Positions 1 through 8,141 of a stretch of DNA of 64,000 nucleotides are shown in pieces. The notes under the pieces were generated by a model, which worked only from the letters and a program-made list of their open reading frames with translations, made no database searches and had not been told where the DNA came from. Origin of the DNA: Vibrio sp. SCSIO 43137 (lineage in GTDB: Bacteria; Pseudomonadota; Gammaproteobacteria; Enterobacterales; Vibrionaceae). The stretch's first letter is position 1; the number at the start of each line of letters is the position of its first letter. The DNA is taken from contig NZ_CP116384.1 of NCBI RefSeq assembly GCF_028201475.1, positions 868,001 through 932,000 of the forward strand, in the 5' to 3' direction. The position numbers and the translations under genes were made by a program.

Positions 1-617
1 GCGCACTCAATAATGGCGGACAGTTGCGGATAGCCAACACCGGTTTTCACCCTTGTAGTACAAACTGACCCCGGGCCAATACCGACTTTAACAATATCAG
101 CGCCAGCCAATATCAACTCTTCCACCATATCTCCGGTAACCACATTACCGGCAGAGATGACTTTTTCGGGAAAAGCTTCGCGCACCTGAGAAACGTACTC
201 CACCAAATGTTCAGAGTAGCCGTTAGCAATATCAATACAGATAAAGATAAGCTCTTCACTCAGCGCCATAATCTGCTTGGTTTTCTCAAAGTCTTCCGGT
301 GATGTTCCGGTAGAAACCATCACATTGTTTAGCGTCTTAGAATCCGCTTGTTCAACAAACCCTTTCCAGTCGGCCACTGTGTAGTGTTTGTGTACCGCTG
401 TCATAACGTTATGTTCAGCCAGCGCTTTCGCCATATCAAAGCTGGCTACTGAGTCCATATTGGCGGCGATTACAGGCACTCCGGACCATTGACGGCCACT
501 ATGCTTGAAGGTAAACTCGCGGGTTAAATTTACTTGAGAACGGCTTTTCAGAGTCGATCGTTTCGGGCGAAACAGGACATCTTTAAATCCAAGCTTGAGT
601 TCTTGTTCGATACGCAT
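1..617 (-). CDS. guaC: GMP reductase (3' part lies outside the window)
   Basis: This is the N-terminal ~205 residues of an IMPDH/GMP-reductase family TIM barrel, running off the left edge. The protein starts [20 protein letters not shown]. It carries the family loop [11 protein letters not shown] near residue 180, which includes the cysteine that attacks C2 of the purine. There is no CBS insertion, which favours GMP reductase over IMP dehydrogenase. The enzyme converts GMP to IMP with NADPH in the cytoplasm, for purine salvage. The ATG lies at 617-615. A strong hairpin and a likely promoter lie 100-170 bp upstream, so expression may be controlled in the leader. The identification is firm; only the C-terminal half is missing. 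Confidence 0.93.
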   Translation of the reverse strand, partial: MRIEQELKLGFKDVLFRPKRSTLKSRSQVNLTREFTFKHSGRQWSGVPVIAANMDSVASFDMAKALAEHNVMTAVHKHYTVADWKGFVEQADSKTLNNVMVSTGTSPEDFEKTKQIMALSEELIFICIDIANGYSEHLVEYVSQVREAFPEKVISAGNVVTGDMVEELILAGADIVKVGIGPGSVCTTRVKTGVGYPQLSAIIEC

Positions 618-720
618 TGTGTAGTTCCTTGATTCATCTATTACGTTTTTAACAGCTGATTTTTGAGCCACATTGCTTTTTTTGAACGGCTTTGGCAGAA
701 GCATTTCAAATTGCGGACAC

Positions 721-755
721 AAAAAAACCGGAGCGTTGGCAGACGCTCCGGTTTT
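721..755 (-). terminator. GC-rich hairpin with U-tract in the guaC leader
   Basis: Arms at 724-735 and 744-755 are perfectly complementary over 12 bp with an 8-base loop. Read on the minus strand the hairpin is followed by a T-tract, which is the form of an intrinsic terminator. It sits between the probable guaC promoter and guaC, so it could be an attenuator, or a 5'-end hairpin protecting the transcript. No antitermination partner was identified. Confidence 0.6.
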
Positions 756-759
756 CAAC

Positions 760-787
760 ATTATAGGCAGTAAAATTAGCGGAACAA
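760..787 (-). promoter_or_regulatory. Probable sigma70 promoter for guaC
   Basis: On the minus strand a -35-like TTGTTC (787-782) and a perfect TATAAT (765-760) are separated by 16 bp. The predicted start falls at about 753-755, at the outer edge of the hairpin at 724-755, so the RNA would begin almost directly with that stem-loop. Confidence 0.5.
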
Positions 788-1044
788 GTCTGATAATCTG
801 ATTTTTTTTGTGCTATCCTCTTTTTATCTGCATATCTAAAAACCACTAACATTCATAAACTTAGGCCATTCTCTTTAAATTTCAACCCCTTAAGCGCAAA
901 CGCTTGCCTAAGCATTGACTAATGTTTCTTACCCACTCTGGTTGATTTGTTCTGTTTTGTCTATTACTAAGGCAATTTATAATTTTAAATTCACTATTTT
1001 CATGCCATGATCAGGATAATTTTTTCAATCAGAACAACATTTTT

Positions 1045-1554
1045 ATGGCAGATCCCCATATTGAGTCACCTATGGACTGGCTCGATCATCTTACCGTGAT
1101 TATCTATCGCCTTGGCTTTACCTTTGCCTGCCCCGTTATTGCCCTCTTACCGTGGAAAGAGCTTATTAACACCGAGAGCCTTGTTTTTGTCTGCGCTGCT
1201 ATGTGCGCCTCTTCCCTGCATATCTATATGAAGTCATTCAGGTTATTGCTGCAGATGGCTACCTGGGTCGGTCTGGTTATCGCGCTGCTTGGCTGGCCAA
1301 TGATTGGGCTGGGTGGAGCATTTATTACCCTCGGCGGGCTCTGCTTTAAAGAGTATTTCTGTTTCAGAATTCCCGGCCTGCCGTTCCAGCCACTGTTACT
1401 TGCGGCCCTCTGGTTCTGCCTGCAGTTTGAACAAATAGAAGCAGCTAAAGTGATAGCTGTAATTTGCTCTCTGCTGTTTCTGCTGGTCAGCATCGCTAAA
1501 TGGCGAATGCCGAGACACTTTGATATCGGTGATAAGAGCAAATACGAGGTATAA
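1045..1554 (+). CDS. DUF2301-like integral membrane protein
   Basis: A 169-residue, strongly hydrophobic protein with about five predicted membrane segments, roughly residues 25-40, 45-60, 70-98, 113-128 and 135-150. The central FKEYFCFRIPG stretch resembles the DUF2301 family of uncharacterised inner-membrane proteins. No enzymatic or transport motif is visible, so the function is unknown. The gene is transcribed rightwards from the shared intergenic region with guaC and ends 12 bp before the convergent nnr gene. The family call comes from recognition of the motif, not from a search. Confidence 0.6.
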   Translation: MADPHIESPMDWLDHLTVIIYRLGFTFACPVIALLPWKELINTESLVFVCAAMCASSLHIYMKSFRLLLQMATWVGLVIALLGWPMIGLGGAFITLGGLCFKEYFCFRIPGLPFQPLLLAALWFCLQFEQIEAAKVIAVICSLLFLLVSIAKWRMPRHFDIGDKSKYEV

Positions 1555-1566
1555 GTTAAGCCAGAT

Positions 1567-3048
1567 CTATTGGTTTACCAGCTTTCTCAGATACGGGAAC
1601 AGATCACTGGCCAGCATTCCATTCTGGCCCTGTTCCGCAGCACACATATCAGCGGCAGTGGAGTGCATCCAGACACCGCCGCAGGCTGCATCAGTAAGCG
1701 ATAGCCCTTGACCAAGCAGACCGGCAATAACACCGGTAAGCACATCACCCATTCCGCCAGTGGCCATACCGGGGTTTCCGGCTGTGCAAAGGTAATGGTG
1801 TTTGCCATCAAACACCAGAGTTCCGGCACCTTTCAGCACCGCGACCCCACCGTATTTTCTCTGCAGTCGCTTAACGGCTGAAAACCTGTCCTGCTCTACT
1901 TCATCGATGGAGCAATTAAGTAACCTTGCTGCTTCTCCCGGATGAGGGGTAATGATCCTGCGGCTATTAAAATCGGGCGATTTTGCTAACAGGTTCAGGC
2001 CGTCAGCATCCAGTACAATCGGTTTTTCGACACTGTTCGAGTAACCAAGCAGCGATCTTGCCCAACTGGTTGTTCCCATCCCCGGCCCGAGGGCAATAAC
2101 ATCTGCCCAGTGGAGATGATTGTTGATTTCGTTGCTGTTGCCCCGCCAGTCATACACCATTAACTCGGGTCTGGCACTGACAATGGCAGAGACATTTTCC
2201 AGCTGGGTTACAACACGGGTAAGACCGGCGCCGGTTCTGGCACACGCCTCTGAAGCGAGCCTTATTGCACCGAACATTCCGCGGTCACCGCCCATCAGCA
2301 CCACTCTGCCAAAATCACCTTTGTGGCTTGTTTTTCCGCGCGCTTTAAGTGCAGATATTAGTTGCTGCAAGCTGAGGGTGGTTGAAGATGGCTGTGTATT
2401 CTTATGGAACTGTTCTGAGACACCCAATCCGGCAAAGATTACCTCTCCGGTAACTGACGATGCTTCACCGGTATATAACCCCTGCTTTCTGGCGATAAAA
2501 GTAACTGTTTGCTCTGCCCTGATACAGCTGCCAAGGATAGCCCCGCTATCAGAGTGTAAACCCGATGGACTATCCACAGAAATAACCGGTTTATCAGATT
2601 CATTAACAATAGAAATAAGATCCTCCGCATCAGGACGGACAGCACCGTGTAAGCCGGTTCCCAGAAGTGCATCGATAATGACGTGCGTTCCTTCAGGCAC
2701 AGAAGATTCAGGTGGTTGAATATTACCACCGTCAGCGAGCCATTTATCCCTCGCTGCAGCGGCATCACCAGTCAGGTTTTCCGCTTTCCCTGACTGCCAC
2801 AACGTGACATTGTAACCGTCCCCTTTGGCCAGCCTGGCAAAAATGTATCCGTCCCCACCATTATTGCCGCCGCCACAGATAACCAGCACATTCTGACTAT
2901 CTGAATACCGCTCAAGGAAGAGCTGATAAACCGCCAGACCGGCTCTTTCCATCAACTCAAACATCTCTATACCAAGTTGAGCAGCCGCTTGACGCTCGCC
3001 TTCTCTTACTTGGGCGGCGAGATACAAGGGTTCAGACACTTTATTCAC
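1567..3048 (-). CDS. nnr: Bifunctional NAD(P)H-hydrate epimerase / ADP-dependent dehydratase
   Basis: A 493-residue repair enzyme for hydrated nicotinamide cofactors. The N-terminal YjeF_N epimerase domain (about residues 10-215) contains GGGNNGGDGYIFARL. The C-terminal ribokinase-like dehydratase (about 230-490) contains NPGMATGGMGDVLTG, the ADP-binding and catalytic loop. Together they convert R-NAD(P)HX to S and dehydrate it back to NAD(P)H using ADP. The start is GTG at 3048, preceded by GGGAG six bases upstream. In many gammaproteobacteria this gene sits beside tsaE; here it follows a receiver/PAS pair on the same strand. Length and motifs are normal. Confidence 0.93.
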   Translation of the reverse strand: MNKVSEPLYLAAQVREGERQAAAQLGIEMFELMERAGLAVYQLFLERYSDSQNVLVICGGGNNGGDGYIFARLAKGDGYNVTLWQSGKAENLTGDAAAARDKWLADGGNIQPPESSVPEGTHVIIDALLGTGLHGAVRPDAEDLISIVNESDKPVISVDSPSGLHSDSGAILGSCIRAEQTVTFIARKQGLYTGEASSVTGEVIFAGLGVSEQFHKNTQPSSTTLSLQQLISALKARGKTSHKGDFGRVVLMGGDRGMFGAIRLASEACARTGAGLTRVVTQLENVSAIVSARPELMVYDWRGNSNEINNHLHWADVIALGPGMGTTSWARSLLGYSNSVEKPIVLDADGLNLLAKSPDFNSRRIITPHPGEAARLLNCSIDEVEQDRFSAVKRLQRKYGGVAVLKGAGTLVFDGKHHYLCTAGNPGMATGGMGDVLTGVIAGLLGQGLSLTDAACGGVWMHSTAADMCAAEQGQNGMLASDLFPYLRKLVNQ

Positions 3049-3102
3049 TTAACGCTCCCTGTTTTAGTGTTATCTGTTTTGAATCCGGATTCAGTTTTAG
3101 CT

Positions 3103-3537
3103 TCAGCTCTTATCCATAACCGCTTCCGCAGTAGCATCCTGAATAGAAAGGAACAGAGATTTAACCTCACCAGTAGGTGTTCTCATCGGGTTGAGGGTAA
3201 CGTTCTGGTACATAAACTCAGCCTGTTGAGTTATCGGCCGCACGTTTCTGCATTTAAACAGGTAGGGTCTCTGACGCCAGGTAATAAAACTACGACAACC
3301 GAGGCTATATACGGGTTTCGCCTTTATCAGAAACCACTCTTTAGGGATCTCAGGAAACACCTCAAACAAGGTTTTACCGATAGCCTCATGGGCTTGTTTT
3401 CCGCTATGGTGGGTCATAAAGCCGTTCCAGACCTGAATCTTGTAATCTTCATCAAGTACCACAAGTCCGAGATCGACATTCTGAACCATATCCACCATCC
3501 AGTGGAACTGTTCAAATTCTGCAGGAAGACCTAACAT
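3103..3537 (-). CDS. Small single-domain PAS protein
   Basis: A 144-residue cytoplasmic protein made essentially of one PAS fold. It has the typical core strand LGLVVLDEDYKIQVWNGF near residues 23-40 and ends in SIQDATAE, the usual PAS exit. There is no output domain. Its start codon overlaps the stop of the upstream receiver-CheC gene as TGATG, so the two are translationally coupled and probably work together. It may be a sensor feeding the receiver protein or a redox or ligand switch in a chemotaxis-like circuit. No ligand can be assigned. Confidence 0.75.
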   Translation of the reverse strand: MLGLPAEFEQFHWMVDMVQNVDLGLVVLDEDYKIQVWNGFMTHHSGKQAHEAIGKTLFEVFPEIPKEWFLIKAKPVYSLGCRSFITWRQRPYLFKCRNVRPITQQAEFMYQNVTLNPMRTPTGEVKSLFLSIQDATAEAVMDKS

Positions 3538-4541
3538 CAGAAATCCTCCATCAGGTAGGAAAGTTTATCATTCAGTAGTGGCAGGGATTCGTCCACAAAC
3601 ATAAACAGCAGATCACAACGAATACTGGTTTTATCTATGGCATAACTCACTTCAAAGGTCATGGTCTTACTGAAGCTGCCTGTGGTGGACTGAATAACGG
3701 ATTCAATAGGGATATGTTGCCCCAGCAAAACGGGCTGTCCCTGGAAAAAGCGCACTTCAGCCTGCTGGCCTAAACCATTCAGGAAAGAGCCTACCAGAAT
3801 ATTTGAAACATCCATCAGAAGCTCCAGTTCTTCCAGCTCTTCACTTTCGGCTGGTACTTTCATCAACTTTTTCAGGTCAGAAATACTGGAATCGCTTAAC
3901 AGCACCAGAGCTTCACCGGCAATCCCTTCTCCGCTGAACCCCTGACAGACACCGGATACCTGATCATTCTGCGCCAGATCAGCCAGAGCCATATGCAGCT
4001 CTGTTACTTCAAAGATATTTACATTCGGCAGTGGCAGGTGAACAAATACATCAAAATGCCTGGCCAATGCATCGGCAGCACGTCCAATAGCGACGTTGGC
4101 TACTTCCATATAGATATCACGACGCTTAAGTACAGGCAGCTCTATCGCTTTCGACGGAACTATCTGCGCGGTCTGCTGAGGTTCAACAAATTGTTTCAGC
4201 ACCTGCTTGAGAACTTCTTTATCCATCGGCTTCTGGATAAATTCCCTGGCACCAAGCTCTTTTACTTTGGCCTTGGCTTTTGGTTGAATATCCCCTGATA
4301 CCACAACTACCGGGACATCAATTCCGCGTTTTTGCATCTGCTCCAGCGTACCGTAACCATCCAGCTCCGGCATGGTCAGATCGAGAAACATCAGGTTAAT
4401 ACTGTTTTCGGCCAGTTTTTCCAGCGCATCTAGGCCATTTACCGCAAAGGTAATATCGGCATTAAGCGATGAAGGAAGTGATCTTGCCATCTGCTTTCTT
4501 GCTAAAGCAGAGTCATCACATATCAATACAGAAAGAGTCAT
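3537..4541 (-). CDS. Response regulator with CheC-type phosphatase domain
   Basis: A 334-residue protein. Residues 1-120 form a CheY-type receiver with the acidic pocket DD at 9-10, phospho-acceptor D54 in FLDLTMPE, and a conserved lysine in QKPMDKE. Residues about 140-334 resemble CheC/CheX phosphatases. Two helices fit the E/D-x2-N signature: MEVANVAIGRAADAL and LMDVSNILVGSFLNGL. CheC proteins remove phosphate from CheY-P, so this fusion may act on itself or on another receiver. It is coupled to the downstream PAS gene by TGATG. Its kinase partner is not in the window. Confidence 0.85.
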   Translation of the reverse strand: MTLSVLICDDSALARKQMARSLPSSLNADITFAVNGLDALEKLAENSINLMFLDLTMPELDGYGTLEQMQKRGIDVPVVVVSGDIQPKAKAKVKELGAREFIQKPMDKEVLKQVLKQFVEPQQTAQIVPSKAIELPVLKRRDIYMEVANVAIGRAADALARHFDVFVHLPLPNVNIFEVTELHMALADLAQNDQVSGVCQGFSGEGIAGEALVLLSDSSISDLKKLMKVPAESEELEELELLMDVSNILVGSFLNGLGQQAEVRFFQGQPVLLGQHIPIESVIQSTTGSFSKTMTFEVSYAIDKTSIRCDLLFMFVDESLPLLNDKLSYLMEDF

Positions 4542-4640
4542 TAGGCACCGTTCATCTCAAATTCAAATAAATACAACACGATATTGTGCTGGTCTATTGG
4601 GGCTATATAGTAAACATTAACCTAAACAAGCATTAAATCA

Positions 4641-4669
4641 AAAAAGCCAGCTCAAAATGAGCTGGCTTT
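4641..4669 (-). terminator. Intrinsic terminator after the 77-residue membrane protein gene
   Basis: Eleven-base-pair perfect stem (4643-4653 with 4659-4669) with a 5-base loop. On the minus strand it is followed by at least five T, placed 17 bp past the stop of the gene at 4686. Confidence 0.8.
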
Positions 4670-4685
4670 AGCGAAAATAAATCAA

Positions 4686-4919
4686 TTATGGCCATAAAGT
4701 AAGCACTATTACCCTTAGCACGACTGCAAAGACAATCAGGGACACTCCCAACCGGTACCATTTATACTCAGCAACCGACATGGGAATTCTTTTATAGAAC
4801 ATAGTAACGACGCCTTTCCAATCGTGACTTCGTTTTCCGTACTGCATAATGCCGGTAAGCACAAAGATAATACCGACCAACAAAAACCCCTTCTCAACCC
4901 AAAACAGACTGGTTTCCAT
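4686..4919 (-). CDS. Small two-helix inner-membrane protein, unknown function
   Basis: A 77-residue protein with two predicted membrane helices (about residues 10-26 and 57-76) joined by a basic loop containing KRSHDWKGV and FYKRIPMS. No known motif is recognised. It has its own downstream terminator and looks monocistronic. A predicted GGGAGCGGTT upstream of the ATG gives a plausible ribosome site. It is likely real because of the clean terminator and membrane pattern, but the function is unknown. Confidence 0.6.
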   Translation of the reverse strand: METSLFWVEKGFLLVGIIFVLTGIMQYGKRSHDWKGVVTMFYKRIPMSVAEYKWYRLGVSLIVFAVVLRVIVLTLWP

Positions 4920-5014
4920 AACCGCTCCCTGACATCCGTATTTTACCGCTATATTGTAGCTCTATTCGGAATGGGAAGCAGTTGAACTAAAGTCGTATGG
5001 AAGGTGCTTGTTCT

Positions 5015-6718
5015 CTACTCACTCAGGCGCATAATAGTGGAACGCATTCGTTCCCTGTCCACGCGGAACTCAAAGGCTTCACTTTCAGTCACCGGCATAG
5101 AGAACCAATATCCCTGTAGCGCATCCAACCCACCTTCAACCAGCCGGAGGATCATCTCTTCTGTCTCTATGCCCTCGACAACCACGCTCACTCCGTTGTC
5201 GCTGCACATTTTCAGTAGAAACCTTAGATAATTTAACGGCTCCTGCGCAGTCATGGCGCTCTGTGTCAACATGCGATCTATTTTGATCTGATCGATAGGT
5301 AAGTTAAAGAAACTGTTTAATGAACTGTAGCCTGCGCCAAAGTCATCCAGAGAAATGCGATAACCTAAATTACGTAACTGTTCCAGCTGAGTTTTAGCTC
5401 TTTCAGCCCCATCCAGCAATACGGTTTCCGTCAGCTCCAGTACAACCCACTCTTTCGGTATAGCGGTTTGAGCAATAATCTCTTCCACTGAGCTGATAAA
5501 GTTGCTCTTAAGCAGTTGCAATACGGAAACATTAACGTTTATCCGTACAGGCTCCTCCGCGCGGCTGTTGTACTCTTTAATAAACTGGCAGGCTTTTTCC
5601 AGAACCACACAGCCGAGGTCGAATATCAGCCCTTTTTTCTCAGCGATAGGGATAAACTCATTGGGGTAGATTTCACCGAACTCGTCGCTGTTCCAGCGCA
5701 CTAAGGCTTCAAAGCTGAGGATTTTTTCTTCACCAAACGAGATGATTGGCTGATATTTGACTGATAGTGTCTTAGCAGCAATAACCTGTTTTAGCTCTTT
5801 CTCGATATAGAAGTAGCGTTCGACCTGAGATTTCACCACCTCATCGCAGATGATCCAGCGTTTATCCAGCCTTTCTCTTGCATATTCACGGGTTCTCGAC
5901 GCCCAGCGAAGAATGTTCTGCGCCGGCATTTCTCCGGGAACAAAGCGGTACACACCAAGGCTCATTTCATCGCCGTAAAGCAGACCATCTTCTTCAGATA
6001 AGCTGTGGTATTTATAGATACAGCCTGAACAAAACAACTTAATTTCTGCGTCTGTCAGGTCATCCTGAATCAGCACAGCAAACTCATCGGAAGCTACCCG
6101 GTAAAACTGACAGTTATAGTTGGAAAAGACATTAAAGCTGCCGATAACGTGGTTTAAAACATCATCAAGTATATTATCGCCATACAAGTTGATATATGAC
6201 TTAAGGTTTTCAACCCCGATATAGACAATGGTTTTGACACTCTCGTTCTCTTTGTCGTCAATATCAACAATCAGCTTTTTGCGGTTGTAGAGGCCGGTGA
6301 AGTTATCGAAATAGGCGGCCTGATAAAGGTACTCCTCCATCAGTTTCTGATCAGAGATATCCTTGTGGCTGCCCACCATATAGTCACGGCCGTTTTCATT
6401 TTTAACAACGCCTGTGCCCTGGATCCAGACATAACTTCCGGTTTTGGTTTTGATTCTGTATTGAGTGGTTTTACGCTCTTCGTACTCAAAGTGTTGCTCA
6501 ACCGCTTCAGACATTCTTTTTCTGTCCAGGGGATGAATCAAGTTGAGCCAGTCGTCCAGTTTTGCCGTGTCGACATCGATATCAAACTGCTGATAAAACG
6601 TCGGGTTGTAGAAGGTTATATCGCCATCAACGCTCATATACCAGAGGCCTTCATTTGAGGCGTCAAACACGCCAAACAATCTCTGTATTAATGCTTCTGA
6701 CGGACTATTACTTGCCAT
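5015..6718 (-). CDS. PAS-degenerate GGDEF-EAL protein, likely c-di-GMP phosphodiesterase
   Basis: A 567-residue cytoplasmic protein. A PAS/PAC domain (about 10-130) leads into a GGDEF-like domain (about 135-295). Its signature is ASDEF in place of GGDEF, so cyclase activity is probably lost. The C-terminal EAL domain (about 310-555) keeps the catalytic set: EALVRW, NVNVS, ELTET, DDFGAGYSS, KIDR, VVEGIET and QGYWFSMP. The expected activity is hydrolysis of c-di-GMP to pGpG, with the dead GGDEF domain possibly sensing GTP. It is transcribed divergently from another GGDEF-like gene, 208 bp apart. Confidence 0.9.
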   Translation of the reverse strand: MASNSPSEALIQRLFGVFDASNEGLWYMSVDGDITFYNPTFYQQFDIDVDTAKLDDWLNLIHPLDRKRMSEAVEQHFEYEERKTTQYRIKTKTGSYVWIQGTGVVKNENGRDYMVGSHKDISDQKLMEEYLYQAAYFDNFTGLYNRKKLIVDIDDKENESVKTIVYIGVENLKSYINLYGDNILDDVLNHVIGSFNVFSNYNCQFYRVASDEFAVLIQDDLTDAEIKLFCSGCIYKYHSLSEEDGLLYGDEMSLGVYRFVPGEMPAQNILRWASRTREYARERLDKRWIICDEVVKSQVERYFYIEKELKQVIAAKTLSVKYQPIISFGEEKILSFEALVRWNSDEFGEIYPNEFIPIAEKKGLIFDLGCVVLEKACQFIKEYNSRAEEPVRINVNVSVLQLLKSNFISSVEEIIAQTAIPKEWVVLELTETVLLDGAERAKTQLEQLRNLGYRISLDDFGAGYSSLNSFFNLPIDQIKIDRMLTQSAMTAQEPLNYLRFLLKMCSDNGVSVVVEGIETEEMILRLVEGGLDALQGYWFSMPVTESEAFEFRVDRERMRSTIMRLSE

Positions 6719-6926
6719 ACCACTCTCATCAAGGGCGTCGGTCCACTCCGGACAATCTGCCGCTTAAACTCTATTTACAATGAGAAACAATTTATAACAA
6801 CCCTTATACTATTGATAGTATTAACAGTTATTTAATTGCCCCAAAACTGAATTTAACTCACTCATTTGCCAAGTTAATTTATAGCAACAATACTTGTAAC
6901 ATATTCATAACTAAAGACAGTCAATA

Positions 6927-8141
6927 ATGAATATATGTAAATTATCAATATTTTGCTACCTGGCATTTTGTCTGACTCAGGCCAGCTTTGCTTTCGCTAC
7001 CGCTATACCAGAAAGACTGAAAGATAGAGTTTATATACTACCAACCGCCTATTCTATATCAACTTCTACTGATATAACTAGTTTTAATAAACAAGAAACT
7101 ACTTATTTAGCTAGTTCTGAATACAGCAAACTCAAATTTTCGGGCATCAACTTCAGTGATAGTACCTATTCCACCTTATTGTTTTTTCTCATAGTTTTAG
7201 TGACTTGTAGCTGGTTTACTTACAAATATAAAAATTTGTTAAAAAAAACCAATTTGCTGCTCAAAAGCAACCGGCACCTCCATTTGCAACTGAAACTGGC
7301 TACCGAATCAGGAAAATTTGGCCAGTGGCAGTGGCATGTAAAGAAGAACCGCTTCCATGGTGACTTTGTTACTCATCAGATTATCGGGGCAGAACCGGGC
7401 GCTTCTGACAGCTTTCGTTCTGTCTGGAAAAGCACCGTTCATCCTAACGATATTACCCGGGTGGAAACAGAGCTAAACCTCGCCCTGAGTGATGACAAAG
7501 CGTTCGATAGCGAGTTCAGGATCATCCAGCCGGGCAACAAAATCATTACCGTACGCTGCCGGGCAGTAAGGCTGAATAACTCTTCTTTGGATGAGCTAAT
7601 TCTTTCAGGCGTTATCTGGGATATTTCTGAGCAGAAAAGACTTAAGAAAGAGAATCAAAAACTGGCGACACAAGATCTGCTGACCAATGCCAAAAACCGA
7701 AAAGGCTTTATGCCTCTGGCAGAAGCCGAGTTTGAAAAAGCCAAACGTTACCACACCTCCTTTGCCATTCTGCGCTTCCGCATTAAGGATTTTCAGTCAC
7801 TCAATGAGAACTTTGGCCATAGTATGGGTGAACTTGCTTTGACCAGCTTTGCCAACACCTGCATTTCAGAACTGCGTGGCAGCGATCTATTGTGCCGCTT
7901 TGATGCCGATGACTTCGTCGCCCTGCTCCATGATAACCATCTCAACAACGCCCGCTTGGTTGCCGACAGGTTGCAAACCGCCATTGAACAACTGGAGATA
8001 ACCAGTTGCGGCATTAGTTTTGAATTCTCAATCAATATAGGATTGGCTGAGTTTCAGCCATCAGACGACTCGCTGGAGGATACATTGCAACGCGCCCAAC
8101 TCTCTCTTGAAAACAGAAAACCTAAACCATCTTCTGCCTGA
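6927..8141 (+). CDS. Membrane PAS protein with degenerate GGDEF domain
   Basis: A 404-residue protein with an N-terminal signal-like segment (1-24), a short periplasmic stretch, and a membrane helix near 75-94. A PAS_3-type domain (about 110-235) is followed by a GGDEF-fold domain (about 240-400). The active-site signature reads FDADDF rather than YGGDEF and there is no RxxD inhibitory site, so it is probably not a cyclase. It may act as a GTP or c-di-GMP binding regulator, perhaps of the divergent EAL protein. Its last 20 bp overlap the end of the convergent tctA gene. Confidence 0.82.
   Translation: MNICKLSIFCYLAFCLTQASFAFATAIPERLKDRVYILPTAYSISTSTDITSFNKQETTYLASSEYSKLKFSGINFSDSTYSTLLFFLIVLVTCSWFTYKYKNLLKKTNLLLKSNRHLHLQLKLATESGKFGQWQWHVKKNRFHGDFVTHQIIGAEPGASDSFRSVWKSTVHPNDITRVETELNLALSDDKAFDSEFRIIQPGNKIITVRCRAVRLNNSSLDELILSGVIWDISEQKRLKKENQKLATQDLLTNAKNRKGFMPLAEAEFEKAKRYHTSFAILRFRIKDFQSLNENFGHSMGELALTSFANTCISELRGSDLLCRFDADDFVALLHDNHLNNARLVADRLQTAIEQLEITSCGISFEFSINIGLAEFQPSDDSLEDTLQRAQLSLENRKPKPSSA

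Noticed and set aside
2120..2719. 199-codon open frame antisense to nnr
   Set aside because: Low-complexity Ser/Pro/Leu-rich shadow of a conserved enzyme gene, without start signals.
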